A stretch of DNA of 64,000 nucleotides from Antedon bifida. Taxonomy: Eukaryota; Echinodermata; Crinoidea; Comatulida; Antedonidae. The first letter of the stretch is position 1; each line of letters starts with the position of its first letter. Positions 1-13,600 of this stretch are shown here, piece after piece. The stretch lies in the NCBI GenBank assembly GCA_963402885.1, contig OY727100.1, forward strand, positions 12,555,395 to 12,619,394, written 5' to 3'. The translations under genes were made by a program, and so were the position numbers. The notes beneath the pieces are model-generated. The model did not search any database. It was not told the origin of the DNA and worked only from the letters and a program-made list of their open reading frames with translations.

Positions 1-1054
1 GTAATACCCTATAGACCGTTTAGACCATTTGAGCTTAATACATTACTATATTAAAAATACGTCTGTGTTTTTAACTTTCCACCAGATACATAAAATAATA
101 CAAAAACTTAACTTACTCGTCGTTTTCTTAGGCCTATGTGTTTATATTACCAAACTTACCTCCATGCTCCAAATATATACAATCTAAGCATTGTGTCGCA
201 CTTAATTACCTTGAACAGTTTAAGACCTATTACAATTAAGCTTAGGCCTAAGGTGACTTCCTCCACTATATACACCATTCAACAATAACATTTACCTTAT
301 GATTTCTTCAATCTTGCCAACTCCACACAAAACACACAGTATGTTTAACTGTTCCGCATTCATAAAACACCTATACATTATTATTTGAGTTTACCTTACG
401 AAATGTGGTTTTGAAAGGTACCGTCATTGATGGCTATTATCGTTTATCCCTATAGCTGTACAGTCATTCCATAATATTGACGGTTTAAAAAGCGGAAGAC
501 AATTGTAAGGAATGCATCCTGAAATTGCGGAAATCGAAATAATAATATTCTAGCCGATTCTCAATACTATATCTATTATGTCCTTTGTCACTGACAAATG
601 CTATAATAAAGTATCACATGTGATTGTCCCCTGACCTTTCAACAGCAAAATCATTAAATTGTTGAAATGAAATAAAAAGTAAGACTTCTATAGACATATC
701 GTATGTAATTTCAGAAAATACAGTATCTAAGAAGAGTAGATTTTGCATAAATATAACCAGTGGCGCATCATCAAGACCAGTGCGTAACGCAAAATAATTG
801 TATTCTTCTGGGCAGAAATTGATTGAAACGACCTATAAATTACTCAAAGAGCCGGGCTCTTGGACCAGGCTAAGGTTGCTCGCCCCCCCCCCCCCACCCC
901 CCCCCCCCCCCCCACTAATAAAATCGGATCTGCGCCGTTGGATACCGGTATCATAATCCTAACCGTTTATTCAGGGGTAGAGGGCGGTGGGGTGTTATTC
1001 AAAGCGGGGCGTTTATTCAAATAAATACGGTATGTATGTGTATATTATTGAGAT
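1..1054. other. Non-genic flank with C-tract and partial foldback repeat
   Basis: No coding exon is visible. A nearly pure C run lies at about 883-913, broken by one A. At about 945-1031 there is a GC-richer stretch (GTTTATTCAGGGG..., GGGGCGTTTATTC) that ends in AAATACGGTA. It resembles one end of a foldback-type repeat; compare the ACGGTA-ended element at 46,259-46,657. The palindromic satellite begins just after it. Confidence 0.5.
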
Positions 1055-1159
1055 AACATGCGAAAATGTCCACCTTTTTATTTTTCGATCTAACTGGTTA
1101 TTATAGCATAATCGACGTGATCAAAACACATTATTCAACTATGCGCATGTTAATTATTT

Positions 1160-3545
1160 AAGAAATAAATAGGTCGAAAATTGGCCATTTTTCGAAAATT
1201 TTCCTGTACTATAGTACAGGGATTTTTTCAAAAAATGGGCAAATTTCGACCTTTTTATTTTTCGATAAAACTGGTTACTATAGCATAATTGACATGCGCA
1301 GAACCCATTATTCGACTCTGCGCATGTTTATTATGCTATAGTAACCATTTATGTCAAAAAATAAATAGGTCGAAAATTGGCCATTTTTCGAAAATTTTCC
1401 TGTACTATAGTACAGGGATTTTTTCAAAAAATGGGCAAATTTCGACCTTTTTATTTTTCGATAAAACTGGTTACTATAGCATAATTGACATGCGCAGAAC
1501 CCATTATTCGACTCTGCGCATGTTTATTATGCTATAGTAACCATTTATGTCAAGAAATAAATGGGTCGAAAATTAGCCATTTTTATTTTTCGATAAAACT
1601 GGTTACTATAGCATAATTGACATGCGCAGAACCCATTATTTGACTCTGAGCATGTTTACTATGCTATAGTAAATTGGCAATTTTTCGAAAATTTTCCTGT
1701 ACTATAGTACAGGGATTTTTTCAAAAAATGGACAAATTTCGACCTTTTTATTTTTCGATAAAACTGGTTACTATAGCATAATTGACATGCGCAGAACCCA
1801 TTATTCGACACTGCGCATGTTTATTATGCTATAGTAACCATTTATGTCACAAAATAAAAGGGTCGAAAATTGGCCATTTTTATTTTTCGATAAAACTGGT
1901 TGCTATGGCTTAATTGACATGCGCAGAACCCATTATTCGACTCTGCGCATGTTTATTATGCTATAGTAACCATTTATGTTAAGAAATAAATAGGTCGAAA
2001 ATTGGCCATTTTTCGAAGGTTTTCCTGTACTATAGTACAGGGATTTTTTCAAAAAATGGGCAAATTTTGACCTTTTTATTTTTCGATAAAACTGGTTACT
2101 ATAGCATAATTGACATGCGCAGAACCCATTATTTGACTCTGCGCATGTTTACTATGCTATAGTAACCATTTATGTCAAAAAATAAATAGGTCGAAAATTG
2201 GCAATTTTTCGAAAATTTTCCTGTACTATAGTACAGGGATTTTTTCAAAAAATGGGCAAATTTCGACCTTTTTATTTTTCGATAAAACTGGTTACTATAG
2301 CATAATTGACATGCGCAGAACTTATTATTTGACACTGCGCATGTTTATTATGCTATAGTAACCATTTATGTCACAAAATAAAAGGGTCGAAAATTGGCCA
2401 TTTTTATTTTTCGATAAAACTGGTTGCTATGGCTTAATTGTCATGCGCAGAACCCATTATTCGACTCTGCGCATGTTTATTATGCTATAGTAACCATTTA
2501 TGTCAAGAAATAAATAGGTCGAAAATTGGCCATTTCTCGAAAATTTTCCTGTACTATAGTACAGGGATTTTTCCAAAAAATGGGCAAATTTCGACCTTTT
2601 TATTTTTCGATAAAACTTGTTATTATAGCATAATTGACATGCGCAGAACCCATTATTCGCTCTGCGCATGTTTATTATGCTATAGTAACCATTTATGTCA
2701 AGAAATAAATGGGTCGAAAATTGGCCATTTTTATTTTTCAATAAAACTGGTTACTATAGCATAATTGACATGCGCAGAACTAATTATTCGACTCTGCGCA
2801 TGTTTACTATGCTATAGTAACCATTTATGTCAAGAAATAAATAGGTCGAAAATTGGCCATTTTTCGAAAATTTTCCTGTACTATAGTACAGGGATTTTTT
2901 CAAAAAATGAGCAAATTTCGACCTTTTTATTTTCGATAAAACTGGTTACTATAGCATAATTGACATGCGCAGAACCCATTATTTTCACTGCGCATGTTTA
3001 TTATGCTATAGTAACCATTTATGTCGCAAAATAAAAGGGTCGAAAATTGGCCATTTTTATTTTTCGATAAAACTGGTAGCTATGGCTTAATTGACATGCG
3101 CAGAACCCATTATTCGACTCTGCGCATGTTTATTATGCTATAGTAACCATTTATGTTAAGAAATAAATAGGTCGACATTTGGCCATTTTTCGAAAATTTT
3201 CCTGTACTATAGTACAGGGATTTTTTCAAAAAATGGGCAAATTTCGACCTTTTTATTTTTCGATAAACCTGGTTACTATAGCATAATTGACATGCGCAGA
3301 ACCCATTATTTGACTCTGCGCATGTTTACTATGCTATAGTAACCATTTATGTCAAAAAATAAATAGGTCGAAAATTGGCCATTTTTCGAAAATTTTCCTA
3401 TACTATAGTACAGGGATTTTTTCAAAAAATGGGCACATTTCGACCTTTTAATTTTTCGATAAAACTGGTTATTATAGCATAATTGACATGCGCAGAACCC
3501 ATTATTCGACACTGCGCATGTTTATTATGCTATAGTAACCATTTA
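1160..3545. repeat. Higher-order satellite block, copy 1
   Basis: This stretch recurs at 4,534-6,922 with an offset of 3,374-3,377 bp. The same order of long and short units is kept, as are private variants: CTCGAAAATT near 2,533 and 5,910, a TTATTTTCACTGC junction near 2,979 and 6,356, and GATAAACCTGG near 3,265 and 6,641. Confidence 0.85.
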
Positions 3546-4533
3546 TTTCACAAAATAAAAGGGTCGAAAATAGGCCTTTTTTATTTTTCGATAAAACTAG
3601 TTACTATAGCATAATTGACATGCGCAGAACCCATTATTCGACTCTGCGCATGTTTATTATGCTATAGTAACCATTTATGTCAAAAAATAAATAGGTCGAA
3701 AATTGGCCATTTTTCGAAAATTTTCCTGTACTATAGTACAGGGATTTTTTCAAAAAATGGGCAAATTTCGACCTTTTTATTTTTCGATAAAACTGGTTAC
3801 TATAGCATAATTGACATGCGCAGAACTTATTATTCGACACTGCGCATGTTTATTATGCTATAGTAACCATTTATGTCACAAAATAAAAGGGTCGAAAATT
3901 GGCCATTTTTATTTTTCGATAAAACTGGTTGCTATGGCTTAATTGACATGCGCAGAACCCATTATTCGACTCTGCGCATGTTTACTATGCTATAGTAACC
4001 ATTTATGTTAAGAAATAAATAGGTTGAAAATTGGCCATTTTTCGAAAATTTTCCTGTACTATAGTACAGGGATTTTTTCAAAAAATGGGCAAATTTCGAC
4101 CTTTTTATTTTTCGATAAAACTGGTTACTATAGCATAATTGACATGCGCAGAACCCATTATTTGACTCTGCGCATGTTTACTATGCTATAGTAACCATTT
4201 ATGTCAAAAAATAAATAGGTCGAAAATTGGCCATTTTTCGAAAATTTTCCTATACTATAGTACAGGGATTTTTTCAAAAAATGGGCAAATTTCGACCTTT
4301 TTATTTTTCGATAAAACTGGTTACTATAGCATAATTGACATGCGCAGAACCCATTATTCGACACTGCGCATGTTTATTATGCTATAGTAACCATTTATTT
4401 CACAAAATAAAAGGGTCGAAAATTGGCCATTTTTATTTTTCGATAAAACTGGTTGATATGGCTTAATTGACATGCGCAGAACCCATTATTCGACTCTGCG
4501 CATGTTTACTATGCTATAGTAACCATTTATGTT

Positions 4534-6922
4534 AAGAAATAAATAGGTCGAAAATTGGCCATTTTTCGAAAATTTTCCTGTACTATAGTACAGGGATTTT
4601 TTCAAAAAATGGGCAAATTTCGACCTTTTTATTTTTCGATAAAACTGGTTACTATAGCATAATTGACATGCGCAGAACCCATTATTCGACTCTGCGCATG
4701 TTTATTATGCTATAGTAACCATTTATGTCAAAAAATAAATAGGTCGAAAATTGGCCATTTTTCGAAAATTTTCCTGTACTATAGTACAGGGATTTTTTCA
4801 AAAAATGGGCAAATTTCGACCTTTTTATTTTTCGATAAAACTGGTTACTATAGCATAATTGACATGCGCAGAACCCATTATTCGACTCTGCGCATGTTTA
4901 TTATGCTATAGTAACCATTTATGTCAAGAAATAAATGGGTCGAAAATTAGCCATTTTTATTTTTCGATAAAACTGGTTACTATAGCATAATTGACATGCG
5001 CAGAACCCATTATTTGACTCTGCGCATGTTTACTATGCTATAGTTAATTGGCAATTTTTCGAAAATTTTCCTGTACTATAGTACAGGGATTTTTTCAAAA
5101 AATGGGCAAATTTCGACCTTTTTATTTTTCGATAAAACTGGTTACTATAGCATAATTGACAAGCGCAGAACCCATTATTCGACACTGCGCATGTTTATTA
5201 TGCTATAGTAACCATTTATGTCACAAAATAAAAGGGTCGAAAATTGGCCATTTTTATTTTTCGATAAAACTGGTTGCTATGGCTTAATTGACATGCGCAG
5301 AACCCATTATTCGACTCTGCGCATGTTTACTATGCTATAGTAACCATTTATGTTAAGAAATAAATAGGTCGAAAATTTGCCATTTTTCGAAAATTTTCCT
5401 GTACTATAGTACAGGGATTTTTTCAAAAAATGGGCAAATTTCGACCTTTTTATTTTTCGATAAAACTGGTTACTATAGCATAATTGACATGCGCAGAACC
5501 CATTATTTGACTCTGCGCATGTTTACTATGCTATAGTAACCATTTATGTCAAAAAATAAATAGGTCGAAAATTGGCCATTTTTCGAAAATTTTCCTGTAC
5601 TATTATAGTACAGGGATTTTTTCAAAAAATGGGCAAATTTCGACCTTTTTATTTTTCGATAAAACTGGTTACTATAGCATAATTGACATGCGCAGAACCC
5701 ATTATTCGACACTGCGCATGTTTATTATGCTATAGTAACCATTTATTTCACAAAATAAAAGGGTCGAAAATTGGCCATTTTTATTTTTCGATAAAACTGG
5801 TTGCTATGGCTTAATTGTCATGCGCAGAACCCATTATTCGACTCTGCGCATGTTTATTATGCTATAGTAACCATTTATGTCAAGAAATAAATAGGTCGAA
5901 AATTGGCCATTTCTCGAAAATTTTCCTGTACTATAGTACAGGGATTTTTCCAAAAAATGGGCAAATTTCGACCTTTTTATTTTTCGATAAAACTTGTTAT
6001 TATAGCATAATTGACATGCGCAGAACCCATTATTCGCTCTGCGCATGTTTATTATGCTATAGTAACCATTTATGTCAAGAAATAAATGGGTCGAAAATTA
6101 GCCATTTTTATTTTTCAATAAAACTGGTTACTATAGCATAATTGACATGCGCAGAACTAATTATTCGACTCTGCGCATGTTTACTATGCTATAGTAACCA
6201 TTTATGTCAAGAAATAAATAGGTCGAAAATTGGCCATTTTTCGAAAATTTTCCTGTACTATAGTACAGGGATTTTTTCAAAAAATGAGCAAATTTCGACC
6301 TTTTTATTTTCGATAAAACTGGTTACTATAGCATAATTGACATGCGCAGAACCCATTATTTTCACTGCGCATGTTTATTATGCTATAGTAACCATTTATG
6401 TCGCAAAATAAAAGGGTCGAAAATTGGCCATTTTTATTTTTCGATAAAACTGGTAGCTATGGCTTAATTGACATGCGCAGAACCCATTATTCGACTCTGC
6501 GCATGTTTATTATGCTATAGTAACCATTTATGTTAAGAAATAAATAGATCGACATTTGGCCATTTTTCGAAAATTTTCCTGTACTATAGTACAGGGATTT
6601 TTTCAAAAAATGGGCAAATTTCGACCTTTTTATTTTTCGATAAACCTGGTTACTATAGCATAATTGACATGCGCAGAACCCATTATTTGACTCTGCGCAT
6701 GTTTACTATGCTATAGTAACCATTTATGTCAAAAAATAAATAGGTCGAAAATTGGCCATTTTTCGAAAATTTTCCTGTACTATAGTACAGGGATTTTTTC
6801 AAAAAATGGGCAAATTTCGACCTTTTAATTTTTCGATAAAACTGGTTATTATAGCATAATTGACATGCGCAGAACCCATTATTCGACACTGCGCATGTTT
6901 ATTATGCTATAGTAACCATTTA
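4534..6922. repeat. Higher-order satellite block, copy 2
   Basis: Second copy of the 1,160-3,545 block. It is almost identical apart from point changes and a 3-bp insertion at the palindrome centre near 5,598, which explains the offset moving from 3,374 to 3,377. Similarity stops where 3,545 reads ATTTCACAAAATAAAAG and 6,922 reads ATGTCAAGAAATAAATG. Confidence 0.85.
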
Positions 6923-7459
6923 TGTCAAGAAATAAATGGGTCGAAAATTGGCCATTTTTATTTTTCGATAAAACTGGTTACTATAGCATAATTGACATGC
7001 GCAGAACCCATTATTTGACTCTGCGCATGTTTACTATGCTATAGTAACCATTTATGTCAAAAAATAAATAGGTCGAAAATTGGCAATTTTTCGAAAATTT
7101 TCCTGTACTATAGTACAGGGATTTTTTCAAAAAATGGGCAAATTTCGACCTTTTTATTTTTCGATAAAACTGGTTACTATAGCATAATTGACATGCGCAG
7201 AACCCATTATTCGACACTGCGCATGTTTATTATGCTATAGTAACCATTTATGTCACAAAATAAAAGGGTCGAAAATTGGCCATTTTTATTTTTCGATAAA
7301 ACTGGTTGCTATGGCTTAATTGACATGCGCAGAACCCATTATTCGACTCTGCGCATGTTTACTATGCTATAGTAACCATTTATGTTAAGAAATAAATAGG
7401 TCGAAAATTTGCCATTTTTCGAAAATTTTCCTGTACTAGTACAGGGATTTTTTTAAAAA

Positions 7460-8600
7460 ATGGGCAAATTTCGACCTTTTTATTTTTCGATAAACCTGGT
7501 TACTATAGCATAATTGACATGCGCAGAACCCATTATTTGACTCTGCGCATGTTTACTATGCTATAGTAACCATTTATGTCAAAAAATAAATAGGTCGAAA
7601 ATTGGCCATTTTTCGAAAATTTTCCTATACTATAGTACAGGGATTTTTTCAAAAAATGGGCACATTTCGACCTTTTAATTTTTCGATAAAACTGGTTATT
7701 ATAGCATAATTGACATGCGCAGAACCCATTATTCGACACTGCGCATGTTTATTATGCTATAGTAACCATTTATTTCACAAAATAAAAGGGTCGAAAATAG
7801 GCCTTTTTTATTTTTCGATAAAACTGGTTACTATAGCATAATTGACATGCGCAGAACCCATTATTCGACTCTGCGCATGTTTATTATGCTATAGTAACCA
7901 TTTATGTCAAAAAATAAATAGGTCGAAAATTGGCCATTTTTCGAAAATTTTCCTGTACTATAGTACAGGGATTTTTTCAAAAAATGGGCAAATTTCGACC
8001 TTTTTATTTTTCGATAAAACTGGTTACTATAGCATAATTGACATGCGCAGAACTTATTATTCGACACTGCGCATGTTTATTATGCTATAGTAACCATTTA
8101 TGTCACAAAATAAAAGGGTCGAAAATTGGCCATTTTTATTTTTCGATAAAACTGGTTGCTATGGCTTAATTGACATGCGCAGAACCCATTATTCGACTCT
8201 GCGCATGTTTACTATGCTATAGTAACCATTTATGTTAAGAAATAAATAGGTCGAAAATTGGCCATTTTTCGAAAATTTTCCTGTACTATAGTACAGGGAT
8301 TTTTTTCAAAAAATGGGCAAATTTCGACCTTTTTATTTTTCGATAAAACTGGTTACTATAGCATAATTGACATGCGCAGAACCCATTATTTGACTCTGCG
8401 CATGTTTACTATGCTATAGTAACCATTTATGTCAAAAAATAAATAGGTCGAAAATTGGCCATTTTTCGAAAATTTTCCTATACTATAGTACAGGGATTTT
8501 TTCAAAAAATGGGCAAATTTCGACCTTTTTATTTTTCGATAAACCTGGTTACTATAGCATAATTGACATGCGCAGAACTTATTATTCGACACTGCGCATG
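7460..8600. repeat. Second higher-order satellite duplication (copy of ~3,235-4,375)
   Basis: Matches the 3,235-4,375 interval at an offset of 4,227-4,228 bp. Shared rare variants include CCTATACTATAGTACAGG, GGGCACATTTCGACC and GAAAATAGGCC. It overlaps the end of copy 1 of the first block, so two separate segmental amplifications are layered on the monomer array. The match weakens after about 8,500. Confidence 0.75.
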
Positions 8601-10431
8601 TTTATTATGCTATAGTAACCATTTATGTCAAAAAATAAAAGGGTCGAAAATTGGCCATTTTTATTTTTCGATAAAACTGGTTGCTATGGCTTAATTGACA
8701 TGCGCAGAACCCATTATTCGACTCTGCGCATGTTTATTATGCTATAGTAACCATTTATGTCAAGAAATTAATAGGTCGAAAATTGGCCATTTCTCGAAAA
8801 TTTTCCTGTACTATAGTACAGGGATTTTTTCAAAAAATGGGCAAATTTCGACATTTTTATTTTTCGATAAAACTGGTTACTATAGCATAATTGACATGCG
8901 CAGAACCCATTATTTGACTCTGCGCATGTTTACTATGCTATAGTAACCATTTATGTCAAAAAATAAATAGGTCGAAAATTGGCCATTTTTCGAAAATTTT
9001 CCTGTCAAAATTTTGACATCAAATTTATGTCAAAAAATAAAAGGGTCGAAAATTGGCCATTTTTATTTTTCGATAAAACTGGTTGCTATGGCTTAATTGA
9101 CATGCGCAGAACCCATTATTCGACTCTGCGCATGTTTATTATGCTATAGTAACCATTTATGTCAAGAAATAAATAGGTCGAAAATTGGCCATTTCTCGAA
9201 AATTTTCCTGTACTATAGTACAGGGATTTTTTCAAAAAATGGGCAAATTTCGACCTTTTTATTTTTCGATAAAACTGGTTACTATAGCATAATTGACATT
9301 CGCAGAACCCATTATTCGACACTGCGCATGTTTATTATGCTATAGTAACCATTTATGTTAAGAAATAAATAGGTCGAAAATTGGCCATTTTTCGAAAATT
9401 TTCCTGTACTATAGTACAGTGATTTTTTCAAAAAATGGGCAAATTTCGACCTTTTTATTTTTCGATAAAACTGGTTACTATAGCATAATTGACATGCGCA
9501 GAACCCATTATTTGACTCTGCGCATGTTTACTATGCTATAGTAACCATTTATGTCAAAAAATAAATAGGTCGAAAATTGGCAATTTTTCGAAAATGTTCC
9601 TGTACTATTATAGTACAGGGATTTTTTCAAAAAATGGGAAAATTTCGACCTTTTTTATTTTTCGATAAAACTGGTTACTATAGCATAATTGACATGCGCA
9701 GAACTTATTATTCGACACTGCGCATGTTTATTATGCTATAGTAACCATTTATTTCACAAAATAAAAGGGTCGAAAATTGGCCTTTTTTATTTTTCGATAA
9801 AACTGGTTGCTATGGCTTAATTGACATGCGCAGAACCCATTATTCGACTCTGCGCATGTTTATTATGCTATAGTAACCATTTATGTTAAGAAATAAATAG
9901 GTCGAAAATTGTCCATTTTTCGAAAATTTTCCTGTACTATAGTACAGTGATTTTATCAAAAAATGGGCAAATTTAGACCTTTTTATTTTTCGATAAACCT
10001 GGTTAATATAGCATAATTGACATGCGCAGAACTAATTATTCGACTCTGCGCATGCTTACTATGCTATAGTAACCATTTATGTCAAGAAATAAATAGGTCG
10101 AAAATTTGCCTTTTTTCGAAAATTTTCCTGTACTATAGTACAGGAATTTTTTCAAAAAATGGGCAAATTTCGACCTTTTTATTTTTCGATAAAACTGGTT
10201 ACTATAGCATAATTGAAATGCGCAGAACCGATTATTCGACTCTGCGCATGTTTATTATGCTATAGTAACCATTTATGTCTCAAAATAAAAGGGTCGATAA
10301 TTTTGACATTTTTGAAAATTCTACTATAAGTAGGCCTACAAGAACTTTTTTTTCCCTAAATGACCAAATTTCAACCTTTCTTTTTTCGATATAACTGTAG
10401 CATAATTGACATGCGCATATTTTTATTGTTA

Positions 10432-10437
10432 AAAGAT
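10432..10437 (-). promoter_or_regulatory. Candidate poly(A) signal of the acyltransferase gene
   Basis: TTTATT on the plus strand reads AATAAA on the minus strand, about 190 nt after the stop codon. It lies inside the diverged edge of the palindromic satellite, so the 3' UTR may run into the array. A single hexamer in AT-rich DNA is weak evidence. Confidence 0.3.
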
Positions 10438-10626
10438 ATGTTGAGGTATTATGCGCAGAACAGATATGTGATTCTGCGCATGTCAATTTTTAGAGGATTT
10501 TTTTCGAAAAATGAGAAAATATCGCCTTATTGAACTAAATAAAAACAAATAGATCCATACTTTGGTTGATTTTTCGCAAATACTTTTTACATAGCTGTGA
10601 ATGTTTAGAACTGAAGTAATTTGTTA

Positions 10627-13600
10627 TTAGACTTTCTCATCATTCTCTGTTCTTTTTGTATCATAGGGTTTGTGTTTTCCGGAATTGTTCAGCTTACTTA
10701 ACAGTTCAACTAAGTTCGAAAATGGCAGCTCCACTAAGATGTAAACAATCCCGGCAATAGAAAACGACGCCAAGACAAATGCAAAAAAATAAAAACACTG
10801 AAATAGAAAAAAATAATAATGCATTACACTCACACACAGGCAAAGTGGTCAAAGTTGTTCAAAAGTCATAATAATTCGGAGCAATGTTTTGCATATGATT
10901 CGCCGGCAGGCAATAGAAAGAATTCTGATGTAAACTCTAAGGAACGTGACGTATGCGCCTAGAATTTGAATCAATTGAGCAGTGTACATGATGTCAGCAA
11001 GAACACAATGCAGTGTAACTCGTATAAAATAACTAAAAACGCAAAGTAAAGTTATGCAACATACCATCATTGTGTACGAATAATGAATCGGCTGGAATGC
11101 ACTGTAAAAGAACACCATCATCAGTATTGGGTGAACCAGGTAAGTGGTAAATACGAGGCGACTGAGTGGCACCCAAGCGGAAAAACTCAGAAACTTATTA
11201 ATCCATCCTATAAAAAAATAATAAAGATACGCCTTGATTTATCAACGTAAATAGGTAAGTCACTAGGAACTTTCGATTATGCGACGTAACTCTTCGAGAT
11301 CCCTGTTACAACCGCTAATGTAGAAAACGCCAGCTAATGTCGAAACAACCGTTAATGTAGAACAATCCACCGCTTATGTAGTAAAACCTCCAGCTTATGT
11401 AGAAACACCAACAGCTTATGTAGTAAATAAAAATCAACACCACCTAATGTAGAAACAGTCAACAGCTTATGTAGTAACGAAAATTGCCAGCTAATGTAGA
11501 AAATGTTATATATTTTACAAAAATGTCTAATTCATGTGCAAGCATCGATCTTTACTTAGCAATCAGTCTGTCCGCCTCTCGTAAGCAACCAACTTTCTAA
11601 AACGACTACACATCGTAATAAGCTACCATCTCTGTTAAGGGACCGCTTCTCATAATCGACCACCTCTCATAAGGAATCACCTCCTCTCATAAGGGACCGC
11701 TTTTCATAATCGACCACCTCTCGTAAGCGACCACCTCTCCTAACGACCAAACCTCTCGTAAGTGACCACCTCTTTTAAGGGACCACGACCTCTTTCTCTC
11801 TATTAAAGAACCGCTTCTCATAATCGACTATCTCCCGTCACAACGACCTCTGGTAAGTGACCACCTCTATTGAGCGACCACCGTCTCTTTTAAGGGACCA
11901 TTTATCATAACCGAGAAGCGGTCTCTTAACAGAGATAGTGGTCGTTCAATAGAGGTGGTCACTTTCGAGAGGTCATTGTGATGGGAGATGGTCGATTATG
12001 AGAAGCAGTCCCTTAATAGAGGTAGTGGTCCTTTAAAAGATGTCGTCACTTACGAGAGGTGGGGTCGTTAAGAGAGGTGGTCCTTTAAAAGAGTCGTCAC
12101 TGACGATTATGAGAAGCGGTCCTTTAATAGAGAGAAAGAGGTCGTGGTCCCTTAAAAGAGGTGGTCGCTTACGAGAGGTGGTCGATTTTGAGATTTTATT
12201 ATTTTTATTTACTACATAAGCTGTTGGTGTTTCTACATAAGCTGGAGGTTTTACTACATAAGCGGTGGGTTGTTCTACATTAACGGTTGTTTCGACATTA
12301 GCTGGCGTTTTCTACATAAACGGTTGTAACAATCCCGCCTGTTATGTTGCACGCGGAGGAGCAATGGACAATTGTCTGTCCGTATTTAATCACACTTCAG
12401 ATTACTAACATTCCATAGGCGTACTAAATACTAGCTACTAAAATACAGTCAATAATATAGTCACATGTGTCTAAGAAGTTGTGTTAAGGAGATATAGTGA
12501 CGACGTAATACCCTTTGGTCATGTACCGTATAATAGCAAAAATAAACATCACTTACCGCCATAGCCGTAGAAGCAAGCAAATACGACCCAGGTAAGTGCT
12601 ATTGCCCACGAAATCCGACTTAGACCCTCATAAATTGAATTCGCAGTAACCGATATCGGATCACCGTGGTGGGACGGGTACAATCCAAAGACAACCAGTA
12701 TCATAGTAGCAACTGAGAGCCCCCAGCCACAGAGCATCGCAACCTTAATGTTTACACAGTTTTAAAAAAAGTATAAAAAAGGTCCATACAACTTAAATTC
12801 AGTATAGAACATTAAGATGAAAATATTGGTTATGAGTGTTACTTACTGGTGATAGTTTGACAACCTGATCGTTGGCTTTTAGGCGTGTCATACCATAGCC
12901 CAAAAAAAGGCCAATCATATATGGCGAAATACGACAGTACGGCTTAGCATACACGACAGATACATATTCTTCACCTTTAGGTCTAAAATAAGAAGATATT
13001 AGTGTATCAATATTTTTTTCGGAAATTCTTAATCCTTAGCCGTTTGCTCAAACGTGGAAGAAGTAATTCTCGTCGGTTCAAACGTTAGAAACGCTTAACA
13101 CAATACTCACAAATACTATTAAAAACGTTAAATTTAGACTTAGAATGATTAGTAGCTGTCTAACCTTTGATCAATAATACCCAAAAATCCAGATGGGAAC
13201 TCATTGACAGCCATCAAGGCAATGGTGGATGCGATGCTGACGCAACATATGAGAGTCACTAGGCTTATTCCAAGAAATTTAGACCTTTAAAAGAAAATAA
13301 ACAGAAATCTTCATTTAAATTATACATTTTAGAGCTTTTTTTAAAACATGATACAGTATGATTCAGCATTCGAGCAGATCATCAGAAAAGCTTCATTTTT
13401 GTTTTCTTTAATGTTGGATTTCAACATACGACATCTCGTCTTTATGATGTCATGTGTATTGAAATGACAAGCTCTTTTTTTTCTTAGCACTTACTTATAT
13501 AGCACAATCAGCACGAAAGAACTAAAGACATAGAATTGCATGTCGTTTGCTAGGTACCATGACCATTCAACACACTGCAAAAGAAAGAAATAAGCGCTTC

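Larger units (their letters stand above)
1055..10535. repeat. Satellite array of self-complementary (palindromic) monomers
   Basis: About 9.5 kb built from two related monomers. The long form (~196 bp) runs from TGCGCATG, through CTATGCTATAGTAACC and AGGTCGAAAATTGGCC, to a central 18-bp perfect palindrome CCTGTACTATAGTACAGG. It then reads back as the near reverse complement (TTTCGACCTTTTTA, GGTTACTATAGCAT) to CATGCGCA. The short form (~131 bp) has the same ends but lacks the centre. Long and short units mostly alternate, giving 327-bp spacing between centres; long-long neighbours give ~196 bp. I count about 33 centres. Monomer junctions are palindromic too (CATGCGCAGA, 14-nt spacer, TCTGCGCATG). 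Outermost units at both ends (1,055-1,170 and 10,290-10,535) are diverged. Self-complementarity creates similar 64-108-codon ORFs on both strands, which are not genes. Confidence 0.97.

Noticed and set aside
1289-10486. About 25 similar small ORFs on both strands (LCYSN, YYS-rich peptides)
   Set aside because: They are translations of one palindromic satellite monomer. Both strands look alike because the DNA is self-complementary, and no start, splice or codon evidence supports them.
1055-10535. CRISPR-like array
   Set aside because: Regular repeats, but spacers are not unique, units are ~200 bp palindromes and the DNA is eukaryotic.
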